Below, piece after piece: positions 1 to 7,934 of a stretch of DNA of 9,048 nucleotides. Each line of letters opens with the position of its first letter. The stretch's first letter is position 1. The stretch comes from Lonsdalea britannica. Lineage in GTDB: Bacteria; Pseudomonadota; Gammaproteobacteria; Enterobacterales; Enterobacteriaceae. Where the stretch lies: assembly GCF_946477055.1 (NCBI RefSeq), contig NZ_CAMKXG010000141.1:1-9048 (forward strand). The letters are read 5' to 3'. The notes under the pieces were generated by a model, which had not been told where the DNA came from, made no database searches, and saw nothing but the letters and a program-made list of their open reading frames with translations. The position numbers and the translations under genes were made by a program.

Positions 1-11
1 ATGTTACTCAT
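1..11 (-). CDS. outL: Start of OutL (T2SS inner-membrane platform protein), partial
   Basis: An ATG on the minus strand at 11-9 overlaps the TGA stop of outK (10-8) in the ATGA arrangement seen elsewhere in this operon. Only Met-Ser-Asn is encoded before the window ends. An AGGA sits about 10 bases upstream of the ATG, inside the end of outK. The identity as OutL (GspL, the bitopic protein that anchors the OutE ATPase to the membrane) is inferred only from the conserved gene order K then L. Nothing in three residues can confirm it. Confidence 0.5.
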
Positions 12-1006
12 CGGTTCATCGTCCTGTATCCCCCGTACTGCCGTTGTATGACATCAATACGCCGCTTATGGCGATGAAACAGACTGCGCTGATACAACGC
101 GCCCGCTTCTCCCTGAATGCGGACGTCGCCGAAAAACCAGTCGCTTTTGACCGCCAACGCCTGCCGGATATTACTTTTGCCGGATTCCGGCAACTGCGGC
201 AGCCCCACAAAAGCATCGACGTTCTGCCAGCCTTTAGCGGGACGCAGCGCCACTACGCGCGCGGCCTCCTCAGGACTAAATTTGCCCATCAGCATGGCGG
301 ATATCAGCGGCGCCTGTTGTTGCGTCAACGTATTGATATTGATGGAGAGCGTATCGACCGGCAGCACGCACACGTACGGCAGCAATCGGCGGTAGAGGTC
401 CGCATCCACTCCGTTGATTGCCCGCAGCTCCGACACATCCGCCATCGGCTGATTCGCCGGCAGATAGCGCGAGTAGGCGTCGTCTTCGGCCCCGTTCTTA
501 CGCGGCTCGCGGTCTTCGTCCAGCCAGTCGCGAATAGCGGCGGTCACCGCATCGGCCCGCTCGCCTTTCTCGCCTAAAACCACCATTAACTGCCTGAAGA
601 CCTGCGCGGCGTAAGGCGTTTTTTCGGAGGCCTTCGCCGTCGAGATCGTGCCCGTCGCGACGGTGTTTTTAGGGCGCGGCTGCAGGGCGTTCAAGTTTAA
701 ACAGGTCGAGCCGTCATGAATCTGACCGACCATCTCCCGACCGTCGTCCAGCATCTGCCTGTCGACACGCGACCACGGCTGCCCGATGTGGGTAATTTTC
801 GGCGAGTCTTGCCCATCACGCAGGAGCACGCTGCCCATCAACGCCTCCGCGCCCAGCGCGGTCCAACGAGCCTGCGTTCGGGTCAACAAGCTGTCGGTGC
901 GCTGGTAGGCCGTGCCGGTATGCTCCGCCACCGACGTCGCCACAATAACCATCAGCGCCAGCATGAGCAGCACGACCAGCAACGCCATTCCCCGTTGTCG
1001 TTTCAC
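8..1006 (-). CDS. outK: OutK, large minor pseudopilin at the T2SS pseudopilus tip
   Basis: This 332-residue protein is typical in length for GspK, the large minor pseudopilin that caps the pseudopilus together with GspI and GspJ. It starts with a prepilin leader (MKRQRG) cut before Met7, followed by a hydrophobic helix (about 8-27). Position +5 of the mature protein is Val11 instead of the Glu found in the other pseudopilins; this is the known hallmark of GspK and fits its place at the tip, with no subunit above it. The periplasmic part carries an acidic segment at about 160-178 (D-W-L-D-E-D, later E-D-D-A-Y), matching the family's calcium-binding region. Cys102 and Cys213 could form a disulfide (inference). 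The start codon is GTG, 4 bases overlapping the outJ stop, with a good GGAGG 7 bases upstream. It needs the prepilin peptidase OutO, not in this window, for processing. Confidence 0.96.
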   Translation of the reverse strand: MKRQRGMALLVVLLMLALMVIVATSVAEHTGTAYQRTDSLLTRTQARWTALGAEALMGSVLLRDGQDSPKITHIGQPWSRVDRQMLDDGREMVGQIHDGSTCLNLNALQPRPKNTVATGTISTAKASEKTPYAAQVFRQLMVVLGEKGERADAVTAAIRDWLDEDREPRKNGAEDDAYSRYLPANQPMADVSELRAINGVDADLYRRLLPYVCVLPVDTLSININTLTQQQAPLISAMLMGKFSPEEAARVVALRPAKGWQNVDAFVGLPQLPESGKSNIRQALAVKSDWFFGDVRIQGEAGALYQRSLFHRHKRRIDVIQRQYGGYRTMNR

Positions 1007-1716
1007 TGGTTATCCTCCGCTACGCTGTCGCCGGACGAGGACGAAGCCGCATCAGAATCGGTCTCGTCAGACTGACCGCTCCCAATTTCTTCCAGCTCCC
1101 GGTCATTCTCTTTCGCCTCCGGATCTTCCTGCTGAGGCAGCAGGAACAGGCGCGTGATATCGCCGTAGTCGCGCAAATTGACCGTGACGGAAATCCCTTC
1201 CGGCAGCCGATCGGGGGCGTCCCAATGATCCTGCCAGCCCCCCTCGGAGAAAAAGCTCAGGGTAAAGCCGTTGACCTGTGTCAGCAGCGGACGGATCGCC
1301 ATCTCCTGCTTGGGCACAGGCTGCGGAGAGTCGAAAAACAGACGCTCCAGCGTGCCATGACGCAGACGGTACCCGACTCGCTGTAGCTCGGAACGGGGCA
1401 GAATACCGAGTGGATTAAGCCAACCGCTACGCACGAAGCTGGCGGCGCCGTCTTCGCTTTCCATGCCATAACGCTGGGCCAATAACCCAGGCTCGGCGGC
1501 TTCGCTGCGTCGCGGCGTGATTTGGGTGAAATCGCGCTCCATCAGCGTAAAGGTGCGCTGTAACTCGTCGAGTCGGGCGCTTTTACGCGTCGACAGTTCG
1601 TCCTGACGCATCACCCCGTTCAGGACCGAGGAAACGCTGAGACTCAGCGCGGCAAAAACCACCAGCGCCAGCATCATCTCCAGCAGCGTGAACCCGCGCG
1701 AGGCGTTAATTCGCAT
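1003..1716 (-). CDS. outJ: OutJ, minor pseudopilin with an acidic serine-rich tail
   Basis: OutJ (GspJ) forms the tip complex of the pseudopilus with OutI and OutK. The prepilin leader MRINASRG is cut before Phe9; F-T-L-L-E places Glu at +5, followed by a hydrophobic helix to about residue 31. The start at 1716 is chosen because it puts this leader at the N-terminus and has GAGG about 9 bases upstream. The open frame continues to 1824, but that extension has no pseudopilin features and lies inside outI. The gene overlaps outI by 11 bases. From this start the protein has 237 residues. The globular domain appears to end at L-F-L-L-P (190-194). It is followed by a tail of about 41 residues with 15 Asp/Glu, only two basic residues and a run of four Ser, which is not a usual part of GspJ as I know the family. 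Confidence 0.95.
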   Translation of the reverse strand: MRINASRGFTLLEMMLALVVFAALSLSVSSVLNGVMRQDELSTRKSARLDELQRTFTLMERDFTQITPRRSEAAEPGLLAQRYGMESEDGAASFVRSGWLNPLGILPRSELQRVGYRLRHGTLERLFFDSPQPVPKQEMAIRPLLTQVNGFTLSFFSEGGWQDHWDAPDRLPEGISVTVNLRDYGDITRLFLLPQQEDPEAKENDRELEEIGSGQSDETDSDAASSSSGDSVAEDNQ

Positions 1717-2092
1717 CACCGTCGTCCTCTCCCGCCTGCGGTATATCGCTGCGTAATATCGCTGCTGGCGTGGCGTCATTACTACCGTGACGCACCTCAA
1801 CCTCCACCGCGCGTACGCTGTCATTGCCGCTATCGATGCCCCGATAACGCCAATACCACGTCGATTCCGCGAACATCACGCTGCCGTCGGTCCATGAGGT
1901 CGACGGCCACTGTTTTTCCAGCCGCAGCGCCGTCAGCTGGTTTTCGGCGATCCAGACGGCGAAGGTTTTCTCTTCCAACCGCCCCAGCGTGCTGGCCTGC
2001 TGCGCGGTGGTCCTCAATATCGCGAGTCCCGCCAGTGCGAACACCACCAGTGCGACCAGAACTTCCAGCAGCGTCATGCCCCGTTGCTTCAT
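1706..2092 (-). CDS. outI: OutI, minor pseudopilin
   Basis: This 128-residue minor pseudopilin (GspI) is the usual short size. In the family it nucleates the tip complex by pairing with GspJ and GspK. The leader MKQRG is cut before Met6 (M-T-L-L-E, Glu at +5), followed by a hydrophobic helix through about residue 26. The segment A-V-W-I-A-E-N-Q at about 45-52 is characteristic of GspI. The C-terminus ends in a short acidic stretch (G-E-D-D-G-D-A-N). The ATG overlaps the outH stop (ATGA), and a GAGG lies about 10 bases upstream. The stop lies 11 bases inside outJ, so translation of outH, outI and outJ is probably coupled. Confidence 0.95.
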   Translation of the reverse strand: MKQRGMTLLEVLVALVVFALAGLAILRTTAQQASTLGRLEEKTFAVWIAENQLTALRLEKQWPSTSWTDGSVMFAESTWYWRYRGIDSGNDSVRAVEVEVRHGSNDATPAAILRSDIPQAGEDDGDAN

Positions 2093-2604
2093 CGCGCGTT
2101 GCCCTCAGGAGAAGCGCTGAGGATCGCCCCGTTAGCGTCGACCTCCAGCCAGGCGCTATCTCTTTCGCTTTGCTGAAACTCGAGGCGGAATGGCGTGATT
2201 TCGCCTCCCGGCAGGATCAGAAGGGTTGGCGACGCCTGTGATGAGGTCACGCCCGGATCGACCTCGCCGTCCTTCCACTGCGCGGTAAAAGCCAGCCGGA
2301 TATCCGCAGGCAGCGTGGTGAGCGGCGAATCAGGCCGCCACTGATAGGCTTCCGGCGCGGAGGCATCCGTCGGCTCCAGCACCGCCAGCTGCCAGCTGCG
2401 CGGCGCGAGATAGAATCCCAGTACGCGATCGTTCTGTTGACTGTCGGCCACCGCGCGCTCCAGCTGCGCCCGAAAGCGCGCCATCTGCCACTGTGCATCC
2501 CTGGGCTTTGGCTGTGGGAACGCCATCATCACCAGCGTGGCCGAGACGCCGGCCAGCAGCACCACCAGCATCATTTCCAGCAGGGTGAAACCGCGCTGAC
2601 GCAT
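2089..2604 (-). CDS. outH: OutH, minor pseudopilin
   Basis: OutH (GspH) is a minor pseudopilin thought to connect the I-J-K tip complex to the OutG fibre. The leader MRQRG is cut before Phe6 (F-T-L-L-E, Glu at +5), followed by a hydrophobic helix to about residue 29 and a periplasmic beta-rich domain. I chose the ATG at 2604, whose first base is the last base of the outG stop (TGATG). The GTG immediately before it (2607) is also in frame and would add one Met. No good ribosome binding site precedes either start, so initiation probably depends on ribosomes finishing outG. From the ATG the protein has 171 residues, normal for GspH. Confidence 0.94.
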   Translation of the reverse strand: MRQRGFTLLEMMLVVLLAGVSATLVMMAFPQPKPRDAQWQMARFRAQLERAVADSQQNDRVLGFYLAPRSWQLAVLEPTDASAPEAYQWRPDSPLTTLPADIRLAFTAQWKDGEVDPGVTSSQASPTLLILPGGEITPFRLEFQQSERDSAWLEVDANGAILSASPEGNAR

Positions 2605-3047
2605 CACGGATTCGCGCTGTGCGCCCCGTTGCCGATATTCCAGTTGCCGATATCGTCTTCACTGTCCGGCATACCGTCCGGACCGTACGAGAATACGTCG
2701 ATGCGACCGTGGTTGCCGGGGCTAAGCAATTGATAATCCGCGCCCCACGGGTCTTGCGGCAGACGGCGAATATAGCCATCCTGCGCGTAGTTGCGGGGTT
2801 CTGGCTGCGTGCTCGGCTTTTTCACCAGCGCAGACAGACCTTGCTCCGTGGTGGGATAGCGGCTGTTGTCCAGTTTGTACATATCAAGCGCACTCTCCAG
2901 CGCCACGATATCGCTGACGGCTTTCTGTCGATCGGCCTTTTCTTTGTTGCCCATCAGATTCGGCACCACCAGGCTGGCCAGTACGCCGAGAATAACGATC
3001 ACCACCATGATTTCTAACAGGGTAAAACCCCGCTGACGTTGTTCCAT
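2604..3047 (-). CDS. outG: OutG, major pseudopilin
   Basis: OutG (GspG) is the main subunit of the periplasmic pseudopilus. The 147 residues show the full family pattern. The leader MEQRQRG is cut before Phe8, with Glu12 at +5 and a hydrophobic helix to about residue 29. Family motifs follow: Y-P-T-T-E-Q-G-L at 64-71, G-Y-I-R-R-L-P-Q-D-P-W-G at 91-102, and the calcium loop around 119-136 (S-Y-G-P-D-G, then S-E-D-D-I-G-N-W). Calcium binding by this loop is established for Klebsiella and Vibrio GspG. The ATG at 3047 has AAAGGA about 9 bases upstream in a 29-base gap after outF, the only true gap in the operon. This fits the need for far more OutG than other components (inference). Confidence 0.98.
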   Translation of the reverse strand: MEQRQRGFTLLEIMVVIVILGVLASLVVPNLMGNKEKADRQKAVSDIVALESALDMYKLDNSRYPTTEQGLSALVKKPSTQPEPRNYAQDGYIRRLPQDPWGADYQLLSPGNHGRIDVFSYGPDGMPDSEDDIGNWNIGNGAHSANP

Positions 3048-3051
3048 TTTG

Positions 3052-3063
3052 TTGTTTCCTTTG
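3052..3063 (-). promoter_or_regulatory. Ribosome binding site of outG in the outF-outG gap
   Basis: The minus strand reads TCAAAGGAAACA here, with AAAGGA about 9 bases before the outG ATG. It is one of the clearest Shine-Dalgarno sequences in the window and sits in an A-rich, probably unstructured leader. I see no terminator or convincing promoter in the gap, so outG is probably still transcribed with the upstream genes. Confidence 0.7.
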
Positions 3064-3076
3064 ACGTTATTCGAAA

Positions 3077-4303
3077 TTACATACTCATGAGAGTGTTCAA
3101 TTGCAGAATCGGCTGGAGAATGGCCAGCACGATGAAAAGCACAACCCCCGCCATCGTGACGACCAGCAGCGGTTCGAAAAGGCCCAGCGCCAACGTGACC
3201 TGAGCGCTGAATTCGCGATCCTGATTGTCCGCCGCGCGCGCCAGCATAGCGTCGAGATCGCCGCTGCGTTCGCCGCTGGCGATCATGTGCCGCATCATTG
3301 GGGGGAATAGCGATGTCTGCTGTAAAGCCTGATGCAGGCTGACGCCTTCGCGCACCGCTTCCGTCGCCTGTATCAGCCGTTGGCGGGCATCGTCATTGCT
3401 CAGCACGTCGCCGCTGATGCGCATCGCCTGTAACAGCGGCACGGCGCTGGCGTTCAGGATGCTGAGCGTGCGGGCATAGCGCGCGGTATTAAGCCCGCGC
3501 AGTACGCGCCCAACCACCGGCAGCCGCAGGAGAAGTCGATGGAAAGACAGCCGATATTTGTCCTGTCGCAGTAGCCAGCGACCAAGCAGCATCACCAGCG
3601 CCAACAGCAACAGCATCCACGGTCCGCCGAGACGTACCGCATCGCTGATGCCCATCAGCAGCCGCGTGGAAAAAGGCAGCGCCTGCTTCATGTGAACGAA
3701 CTGGTCCACCACTTTAGGCACCACGGCGGAGAGCAAGATGCACACCACCGCGATGGCGACCAGCGTCAGGACGCAGGGATAAATCATCGCCTGTTGAATA
3801 CGACTGCGCATCTGCTGGCGCTGCTCGGTGTAGTCCGCCAGCCGATTGAGGACGATATCCAGATGGCCGGAGGCTTCGCCCGCCGCGACCATCGCGCAGT
3901 ACAACCGTTCGAAACTGCCGGGAAAGCTGCCAAGCGCCTCCGCCAGCGAATGTCCTTCGACGACTTTGGCCCGCACGGCTGCCATCAGCGTACGCAGCCC
4001 GGCTTTTTCGCTCTGCTCCGCCACCGCGGCCAGCGCTTCTTCCAGCGGCAGCGCCGCGGCGACCAGCGTCGCCAGCTGTCGCGTCAACAGGGCCAGATCG
4101 CTGGCCCCAATGCGTTGGGAGCGCCGTAACGTCAAGAACCCGGCGTCGCGAGAATGGCCCCCGTCGCGTTGCGGTTCCAGCGTCAGCGCCACCAGGCCTT
4201 TCTCTCGCAGCAGCTGTCTGGCCTGACGCGCCGAGTCGGCTTCCTGTACGCCGCGGCTGCGTTTTCCCTGCGCGTTCATCGCCTGATAGTGAAACAGCGC
4301 CAT
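3077..4303 (-). CDS. outF: OutF, inner-membrane platform protein
   Basis: OutF (GspF) is the polytopic core of the T2SS inner-membrane assembly platform and works with the OutE ATPase to drive pseudopilus growth. Its 408 residues match the family length. The start M-A-L-F-H-Y-Q-A is typical of GspF. There are two T2SF domains, about 69-192 and 272-394, each carrying a version of the repeat G-E-x-S-G-x-L (GEASGHL at 142-148, GERSGDL at 344-350). Three membrane segments are visible at about 173-195, 226-246 and 376-398, as in other GspF and PilC proteins. The ATG lies one base after the outE stop, with a purine-rich GGCGG about 7 bases upstream inside outE. Confidence 0.97.
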   Translation of the reverse strand: MALFHYQAMNAQGKRSRGVQEADSARQARQLLREKGLVALTLEPQRDGGHSRDAGFLTLRRSQRIGASDLALLTRQLATLVAAALPLEEALAAVAEQSEKAGLRTLMAAVRAKVVEGHSLAEALGSFPGSFERLYCAMVAAGEASGHLDIVLNRLADYTEQRQQMRSRIQQAMIYPCVLTLVAIAVVCILLSAVVPKVVDQFVHMKQALPFSTRLLMGISDAVRLGGPWMLLLLALVMLLGRWLLRQDKYRLSFHRLLLRLPVVGRVLRGLNTARYARTLSILNASAVPLLQAMRISGDVLSNDDARQRLIQATEAVREGVSLHQALQQTSLFPPMMRHMIASGERSGDLDAMLARAADNQDREFSAQVTLALGLFEPLLVVTMAGVVLFIVLAILQPILQLNTLMSM

Positions 4304-4304
4304 C

Positions 4305-5804
4305 TCATTCCGCCCTTGTCACACGCACCACCTCATCCCAGGTGGTGTTGCCCGCGATGACCTGCTGCAAGCCGCTCTGCCGCAGCGACCCCCAGCGTTC
4401 ACCCAGGCGCTGCGCAATTTGCTGCTCGCCTTCCCGCTGGTGAATGGCCGTTCGAACGTCGTCGTCGATCGGCAGCAGTTCGTGGATCGAGGTCCGTCCG
4501 CGATAACCCGTTTCGTTACAGGCTGGACAGCCCCCGGCGCGATACAGCCGGGTGCCGGGCGCAATCCCCATCAGCTGGGCCTGTTCCGCGCTGACCGAGT
4601 AGGGCTGGCGGCAGTCCTGACACAGGGTTCGCACCAACCGCTGCGCCAACACGCCAAGCAGGGAGGTCGATAACAGAAACGGCTCCACGCCCATGTCCGT
4701 CAGGCGGGAAAGCGCGCCCAGCGCGCTGTTGGTATGCAGCGTCGACAGAACCAGATGCCCGGTCAGCGAGGCTTGCACGGCGATCTGCGCCGTCTCGCCA
4801 TCGCGGATCTCCCCCACCAGCACAACGTCCGGGTCCTGACGAAGGATGGCGCGCAGCCCGCGCGCGAACGTCATGCCGACCTTGGTGTTCACCTGCGTCT
4901 GGGCGATACCATCCAGCTCATACTCAATAGGGTCTTCCACCGTCATGATGTTGCGTTCGGTGGCGTTGAGGCGACTCAGCGCCGCATACAACGTGGTGCT
5001 TTTCCCCGAGCCAGTCGGCCCGGTGACCAGAATGATGCCGTGCGGCCGGTGGATCAGTTCGTCTATCTCACGCTGATGCGCGGCGCTCATGCCCAACGCG
5101 GCCAGATCCAGCCGCACGCTGTCTTTGTCCAGCAAGCGCAGCACCACGCGTTCACCGTAGTTGGAGGGCAACGTTGAGACGCGCACGTCGATGGCGCGGC
5201 CGCCGATGCGCAGCACCATGCGCCCATCCTGAGGCACGCGCTTTTCAGCGATATCCAGCTTCGCCATGACTTTGATGCGGGAGACCAATAGCGGGGCCAG
5301 TTGACGCGGAGGACGCAGGATTTCCCGCAGCACGCCGTCAATTCGGAAGCGGATCAGCAGGTTACGCTCGTAGGTTTCGATATGGATATCGGAGGCTTTA
5401 TGCTTGATCGCCTCCGTCAGCATGGCGTTGATCAGGCGGATGATGGGGGCGTCGTCGTCCGCATCCAGCAGATCGTCGCTGTCCGGCAGCTCTTCGGCCA
5501 GCGTGTAGAAGTCGATATCGTTGCCGATGTCTTCCATCAGCTGCTGCGCGGCGGCGGAGTCACGCTGGTAGTGCTGCACCAACGCCCGCTCAAATTCCGC
5601 TTCGCTGAGGCGGCTCACGCTTAACGAAACGCCCGCCACGCGTCGGGCTTCTAAAAAAGCGTCGGGCTGCGTTTCGGCCACGCAGAAAACCTGCGCCGCT
5701 GCCTGACCGTGCTCTTCCTGCAACAGCAGTATTTTATGGGTGCGGGCATAGGCGAACGGCAGGACCGGGTGAAGCCCAGGCGCCGCTGCGTCCTGCACGC
5801 TCAT
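4305..5804 (-). CDS. outE: OutE, T2SS assembly ATPase
   Basis: OutE (GspE) is the cytoplasmic AAA-type ATPase that powers pseudopilus assembly, attached to the membrane through OutL. The 499 residues contain an N-terminal domain that binds OutL in the family, then the N2 and catalytic domains. Visible motifs are the Asp box R-I-D-G-V-L-R-E (154-161), Walker [10 protein letters not shown] (262-270), an atypical Walker B region [15 protein letters not shown] (321-335, with Glu332) and the His box L-S-T-L-H-T-N-S-A (353-361). A zinc-binding tetracysteine motif has pairs at Cys395/398 and Cys426/429. All catalytic residues appear intact. The ATG overlaps the outD stop (ATGA) with a strong GGAGGGG upstream, so translation is probably coupled to outD. 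Confidence 0.98.
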   Translation of the reverse strand: MSVQDAAAPGLHPVLPFAYARTHKILLLQEEHGQAAAQVFCVAETQPDAFLEARRVAGVSLSVSRLSEAEFERALVQHYQRDSAAAQQLMEDIGNDIDFYTLAEELPDSDDLLDADDDAPIIRLINAMLTEAIKHKASDIHIETYERNLLIRFRIDGVLREILRPPRQLAPLLVSRIKVMAKLDIAEKRVPQDGRMVLRIGGRAIDVRVSTLPSNYGERVVLRLLDKDSVRLDLAALGMSAAHQREIDELIHRPHGIILVTGPTGSGKSTTLYAALSRLNATERNIMTVEDPIEYELDGIAQTQVNTKVGMTFARGLRAILRQDPDVVLVGEIRDGETAQIAVQASLTGHLVLSTLHTNSALGALSRLTDMGVEPFLLSTSLLGVLAQRLVRTLCQDCRQPYSVSAEQAQLMGIAPGTRLYRAGGCPACNETGYRGRTSIHELLPIDDDVRTAIHQREGEQQIAQRLGERWGSLRQSGLQQVIAGNTTWDEVVRVTRAE

Positions 5805-7933
5805 CGCCCCTCCCGGGCATAGAACGACGAGATGGCCGCCTGCACCTGACGGAACACCATCGTGTCTCCGCCCGCAGGCAAACGTAGCGTGTCGTTATCC
5901 AGCACCGCGCCGCTGGCGCGCGTGGCGCCACGCTGTTGCTGCTGTTCATCGTTGAAGGTGCGGTATTTGTTTATCGTCGCCGTTTGGTACTGCATGCCGT
6001 CACGGATAATGGTCGGACGGAGAAACAGCATCAGGTTACGCTTGGTCACCTGACGGCTTTTGGAGCGGAACAAATTGCCAATCACCGGGATGTCGCCAAG
6101 GAACGGCACCTTGCTGTCCGTTTCCAGCGTGGTCTTGTCGAGCAGACCGCCGACCACCACGGTTTCGCCGCTTCCGACCAATACCGCGTTGTTGACGGTG
6201 CGGGTGTTGAACGTTGCGCCCAGACTGCTGGTGCTGCTCGACGAGGAGTCCGCCACGCTGGACACCTCCTGCGCGATCTGCAGCAGCACGGAGTCCCCTT
6301 CGTTGATCTGCGGTTTGACCTTCAGCTTGATACCGACGGTTTTACGCTCCACGGTGGTAAAAATGTTGTCCGCCGAGGTGGTTTGAGAGCCTGACAGCAC
6401 CGGCACTTCCTGACCGACGTTGAAGGTGGCTTCCATGTTGTCCAGCGTGACGATGCTGGGCGTCGCCAGCACGTCGTTTTTCGAGTTGCTGGACAGCGCC
6501 GTCAGCAGCATCGACCAGTTGCCCTGATAAAATCCGGCGGCAATCCCGCTGAAGCTGCTGAGCACGCTGGAGTAGCTGCTGGTCAGCGTGCCGTCGGCGC
6601 GATACTGATCTGAGCCGACCATCGCCGTTGAAATCGGCATTCCCGTGCTGGTGAACTGCGTCATGCCCGCCCGTTTGTTGGCCCACTGGATGCCAAGATT
6701 CAACCCGTCCGCATCCTGCACTTCGGCGATGATCGCCTCCACCAGCACCTGAGGACGACGGATATCCAGCTGGTCGATGACCTGTTCCAAATCACTCATG
6801 ATGTCGGGCGGCGCGGTGATAATCAGCGCGTTGGTCTGGTCGTGCGCGCGGATGGTGACCTCTTTCCCCTGAATCATGATCGTCTTGCCGCCGGAGCTGC
6901 CGCTAGAGCTGAACGCCGAACCAAAACCGAGGCTACTACTGTTGTTGGACGACGCGCTGTCCTCGCTATTGGAGGAAGACGACGAGGAGGAACTGCTGCT
7001 GCCGCTGTTCTGGGTGCTGTGCGAGGTGCTGGGCGTGCTTGAACTATTACGGCTGCCGCTGGTGCCGCTTCCCGCCAGCACTTCCAGCAGCTCCACCGCC
7101 TTGGCGTATTTGAGGTAGATGACCTTGGTGCCGCCCTGCACGACCTGCTTGCGGTCGAGCTGGCGAATCATCTGTACCGCGCGCTGACGCGACTTTTCTT
7201 CGCCGCTGACGATAACCGAATTGGTCCGGCTGTCCGCGACCACATTCGCCAACACGCTGCTTGGTAGCGCGTTTTTCTCATCGGTTTTATTGAGGTTGTT
7301 CACCAGCTTGACCATATCGTCCGCCGAGGCGAAGTTGAGCGGAACCGTGGTCATGTCCCGGCCACCGATTTTCTCCACCCGCGCGACGATCTCGAGCATG
7401 TGCTTCACTACCGCCGCGCGGCCCGTCATCAGCAGCGTGTTGGACGGTTCATAATGCACCACGCTCCCTGCCCCGGCGCTATCGTTCAGCTGGCGCAACA
7501 ACGGTGCGAGGTCGCGCGCGGCGACATTATTCAGCGCTACCACCCGGGTCACGATTTCATCGCCATGACCCGGCTTTTCATCGCTGGCCAGCGGGATGGC
7601 GGCGGTTTTCGCATCTTTGGCCCGCACGACCTTCAGCACGCCGTTGTCCTGTGGCACGACAGAAAACCCGTAGACGTCCAGTACGCTCAGGAAGAACTGG
7701 TAATACTGCTGTTCGTTCATCATGTCGTAGCTGCGGACGGTAATGGTGCCGCGCACGCTGGGGTCGATGATGACGGTTTTATTGAGGTTTTTACTGACGG
7801 TGTTGATGAATTCCTGAATGTCTGTGCCTTTAAAACTGGCCGAGAATTCAGCGCTCCAGCACCAGCACGACGCCAACAGCAGCGAACCAATAGCCGCTCG
7901 CTCCCATCGCTTGATCACTCCTTTGCTCAGCAC
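5801..7933 (-). CDS. outD: OutD, outer-membrane secretin
   Basis: OutD (GspD) forms the outer-membrane secretin channel. From a GTG at 7933 it has 710 residues, longer than the roughly 650-680 usual in this group. No ATG suits the frame: TTG 7951 (inside outC), GTG 7933 (one base after the outC stop, AAGAG upstream) and GTG 7918 are possible. An export signal is visible: basic n-region (K4, K8, R9, R12), hydrophobic stretch 13-22, cleavage near S27/A28, before E-F-S-A-S-F. The N0 domain (F-K-G-T-D-I-Q-E-F onward) and N1 and N2 follow. N3 holds a serine-rich insertion at about 289-349. The secretin domain carries the gate motif V-P-V-L-S-G (about 511-516) and [11 protein letters not shown] (about 609-619). 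The C-terminus ([11 protein letters not shown]) resembles the S-domain helix that binds the pilotin OutS in Dickeya, implying a pilotin gene elsewhere. Confidence 0.97.
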   Translation of the reverse strand: MLSKGVIKRWERAAIGSLLLASCWCWSAEFSASFKGTDIQEFINTVSKNLNKTVIIDPSVRGTITVRSYDMMNEQQYYQFFLSVLDVYGFSVVPQDNGVLKVVRAKDAKTAAIPLASDEKPGHGDEIVTRVVALNNVAARDLAPLLRQLNDSAGAGSVVHYEPSNTLLMTGRAAVVKHMLEIVARVEKIGGRDMTTVPLNFASADDMVKLVNNLNKTDEKNALPSSVLANVVADSRTNSVIVSGEEKSRQRAVQMIRQLDRKQVVQGGTKVIYLKYAKAVELLEVLAGSGTSGSRNSSSTPSTSHSTQNSGSSSSSSSSSSNSEDSASSNNSSSLGFGSAFSSSGSSGGKTIMIQGKEVTIRAHDQTNALIITAPPDIMSDLEQVIDQLDIRRPQVLVEAIIAEVQDADGLNLGIQWANKRAGMTQFTSTGMPISTAMVGSDQYRADGTLTSSYSSVLSSFSGIAAGFYQGNWSMLLTALSSNSKNDVLATPSIVTLDNMEATFNVGQEVPVLSGSQTTSADNIFTTVERKTVGIKLKVKPQINEGDSVLLQIAQEVSSVADSSSSSTSSLGATFNTRTVNNAVLVGSGETVVVGGLLDKTTLETDSKVPFLGDIPVIGNLFRSKSRQVTKRNLMLFLRPTIIRDGMQYQTATINKYRTFNDEQQQQRGATRASGAVLDNDTLRLPAGGDTMVFRQVQAAISSFYAREGR
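6887..7069 (-). other. Serine-rich low-complexity insertion within outD (N3 loop)
   Basis: This in-frame stretch of 61 codons encodes 33 serines, with Gly, Asn and Thr as the other common residues, including ten Ser in a row (6971-7000). It falls between the strand V-I-Y-L-K-Y-A-K and the strand [13 protein letters not shown] in domain N3, where other secretins have a shorter variable loop. The ten-Ser run uses five different codons (AGC, AGT, TCC, TCG, TCT), so it is not a simple trinucleotide repeat. It is probably a flexible periplasmic loop inside the secretin vestibule. Confidence 0.9.
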
Positions 7934-7934
7934 G

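Noticed and set aside
388..395. GGCGGTAG on the plus strand, identical to the core of the RfaH ops element.
   Set aside because: It lies antisense inside outK with no plus-strand transcript to act on, so it is a chance match.
44..577. A 177-codon open frame on the plus strand opposite outK.
   Set aside because: Antisense shadow of outK; composition rich in Arg, His and Gln and no family resemblance.
1717..1824. Extension of outJ upstream to 1824.
   Set aside because: It would bury the prepilin leader 36 residues inside the protein and overlap outI heavily; the start at 1716 places the leader correctly.
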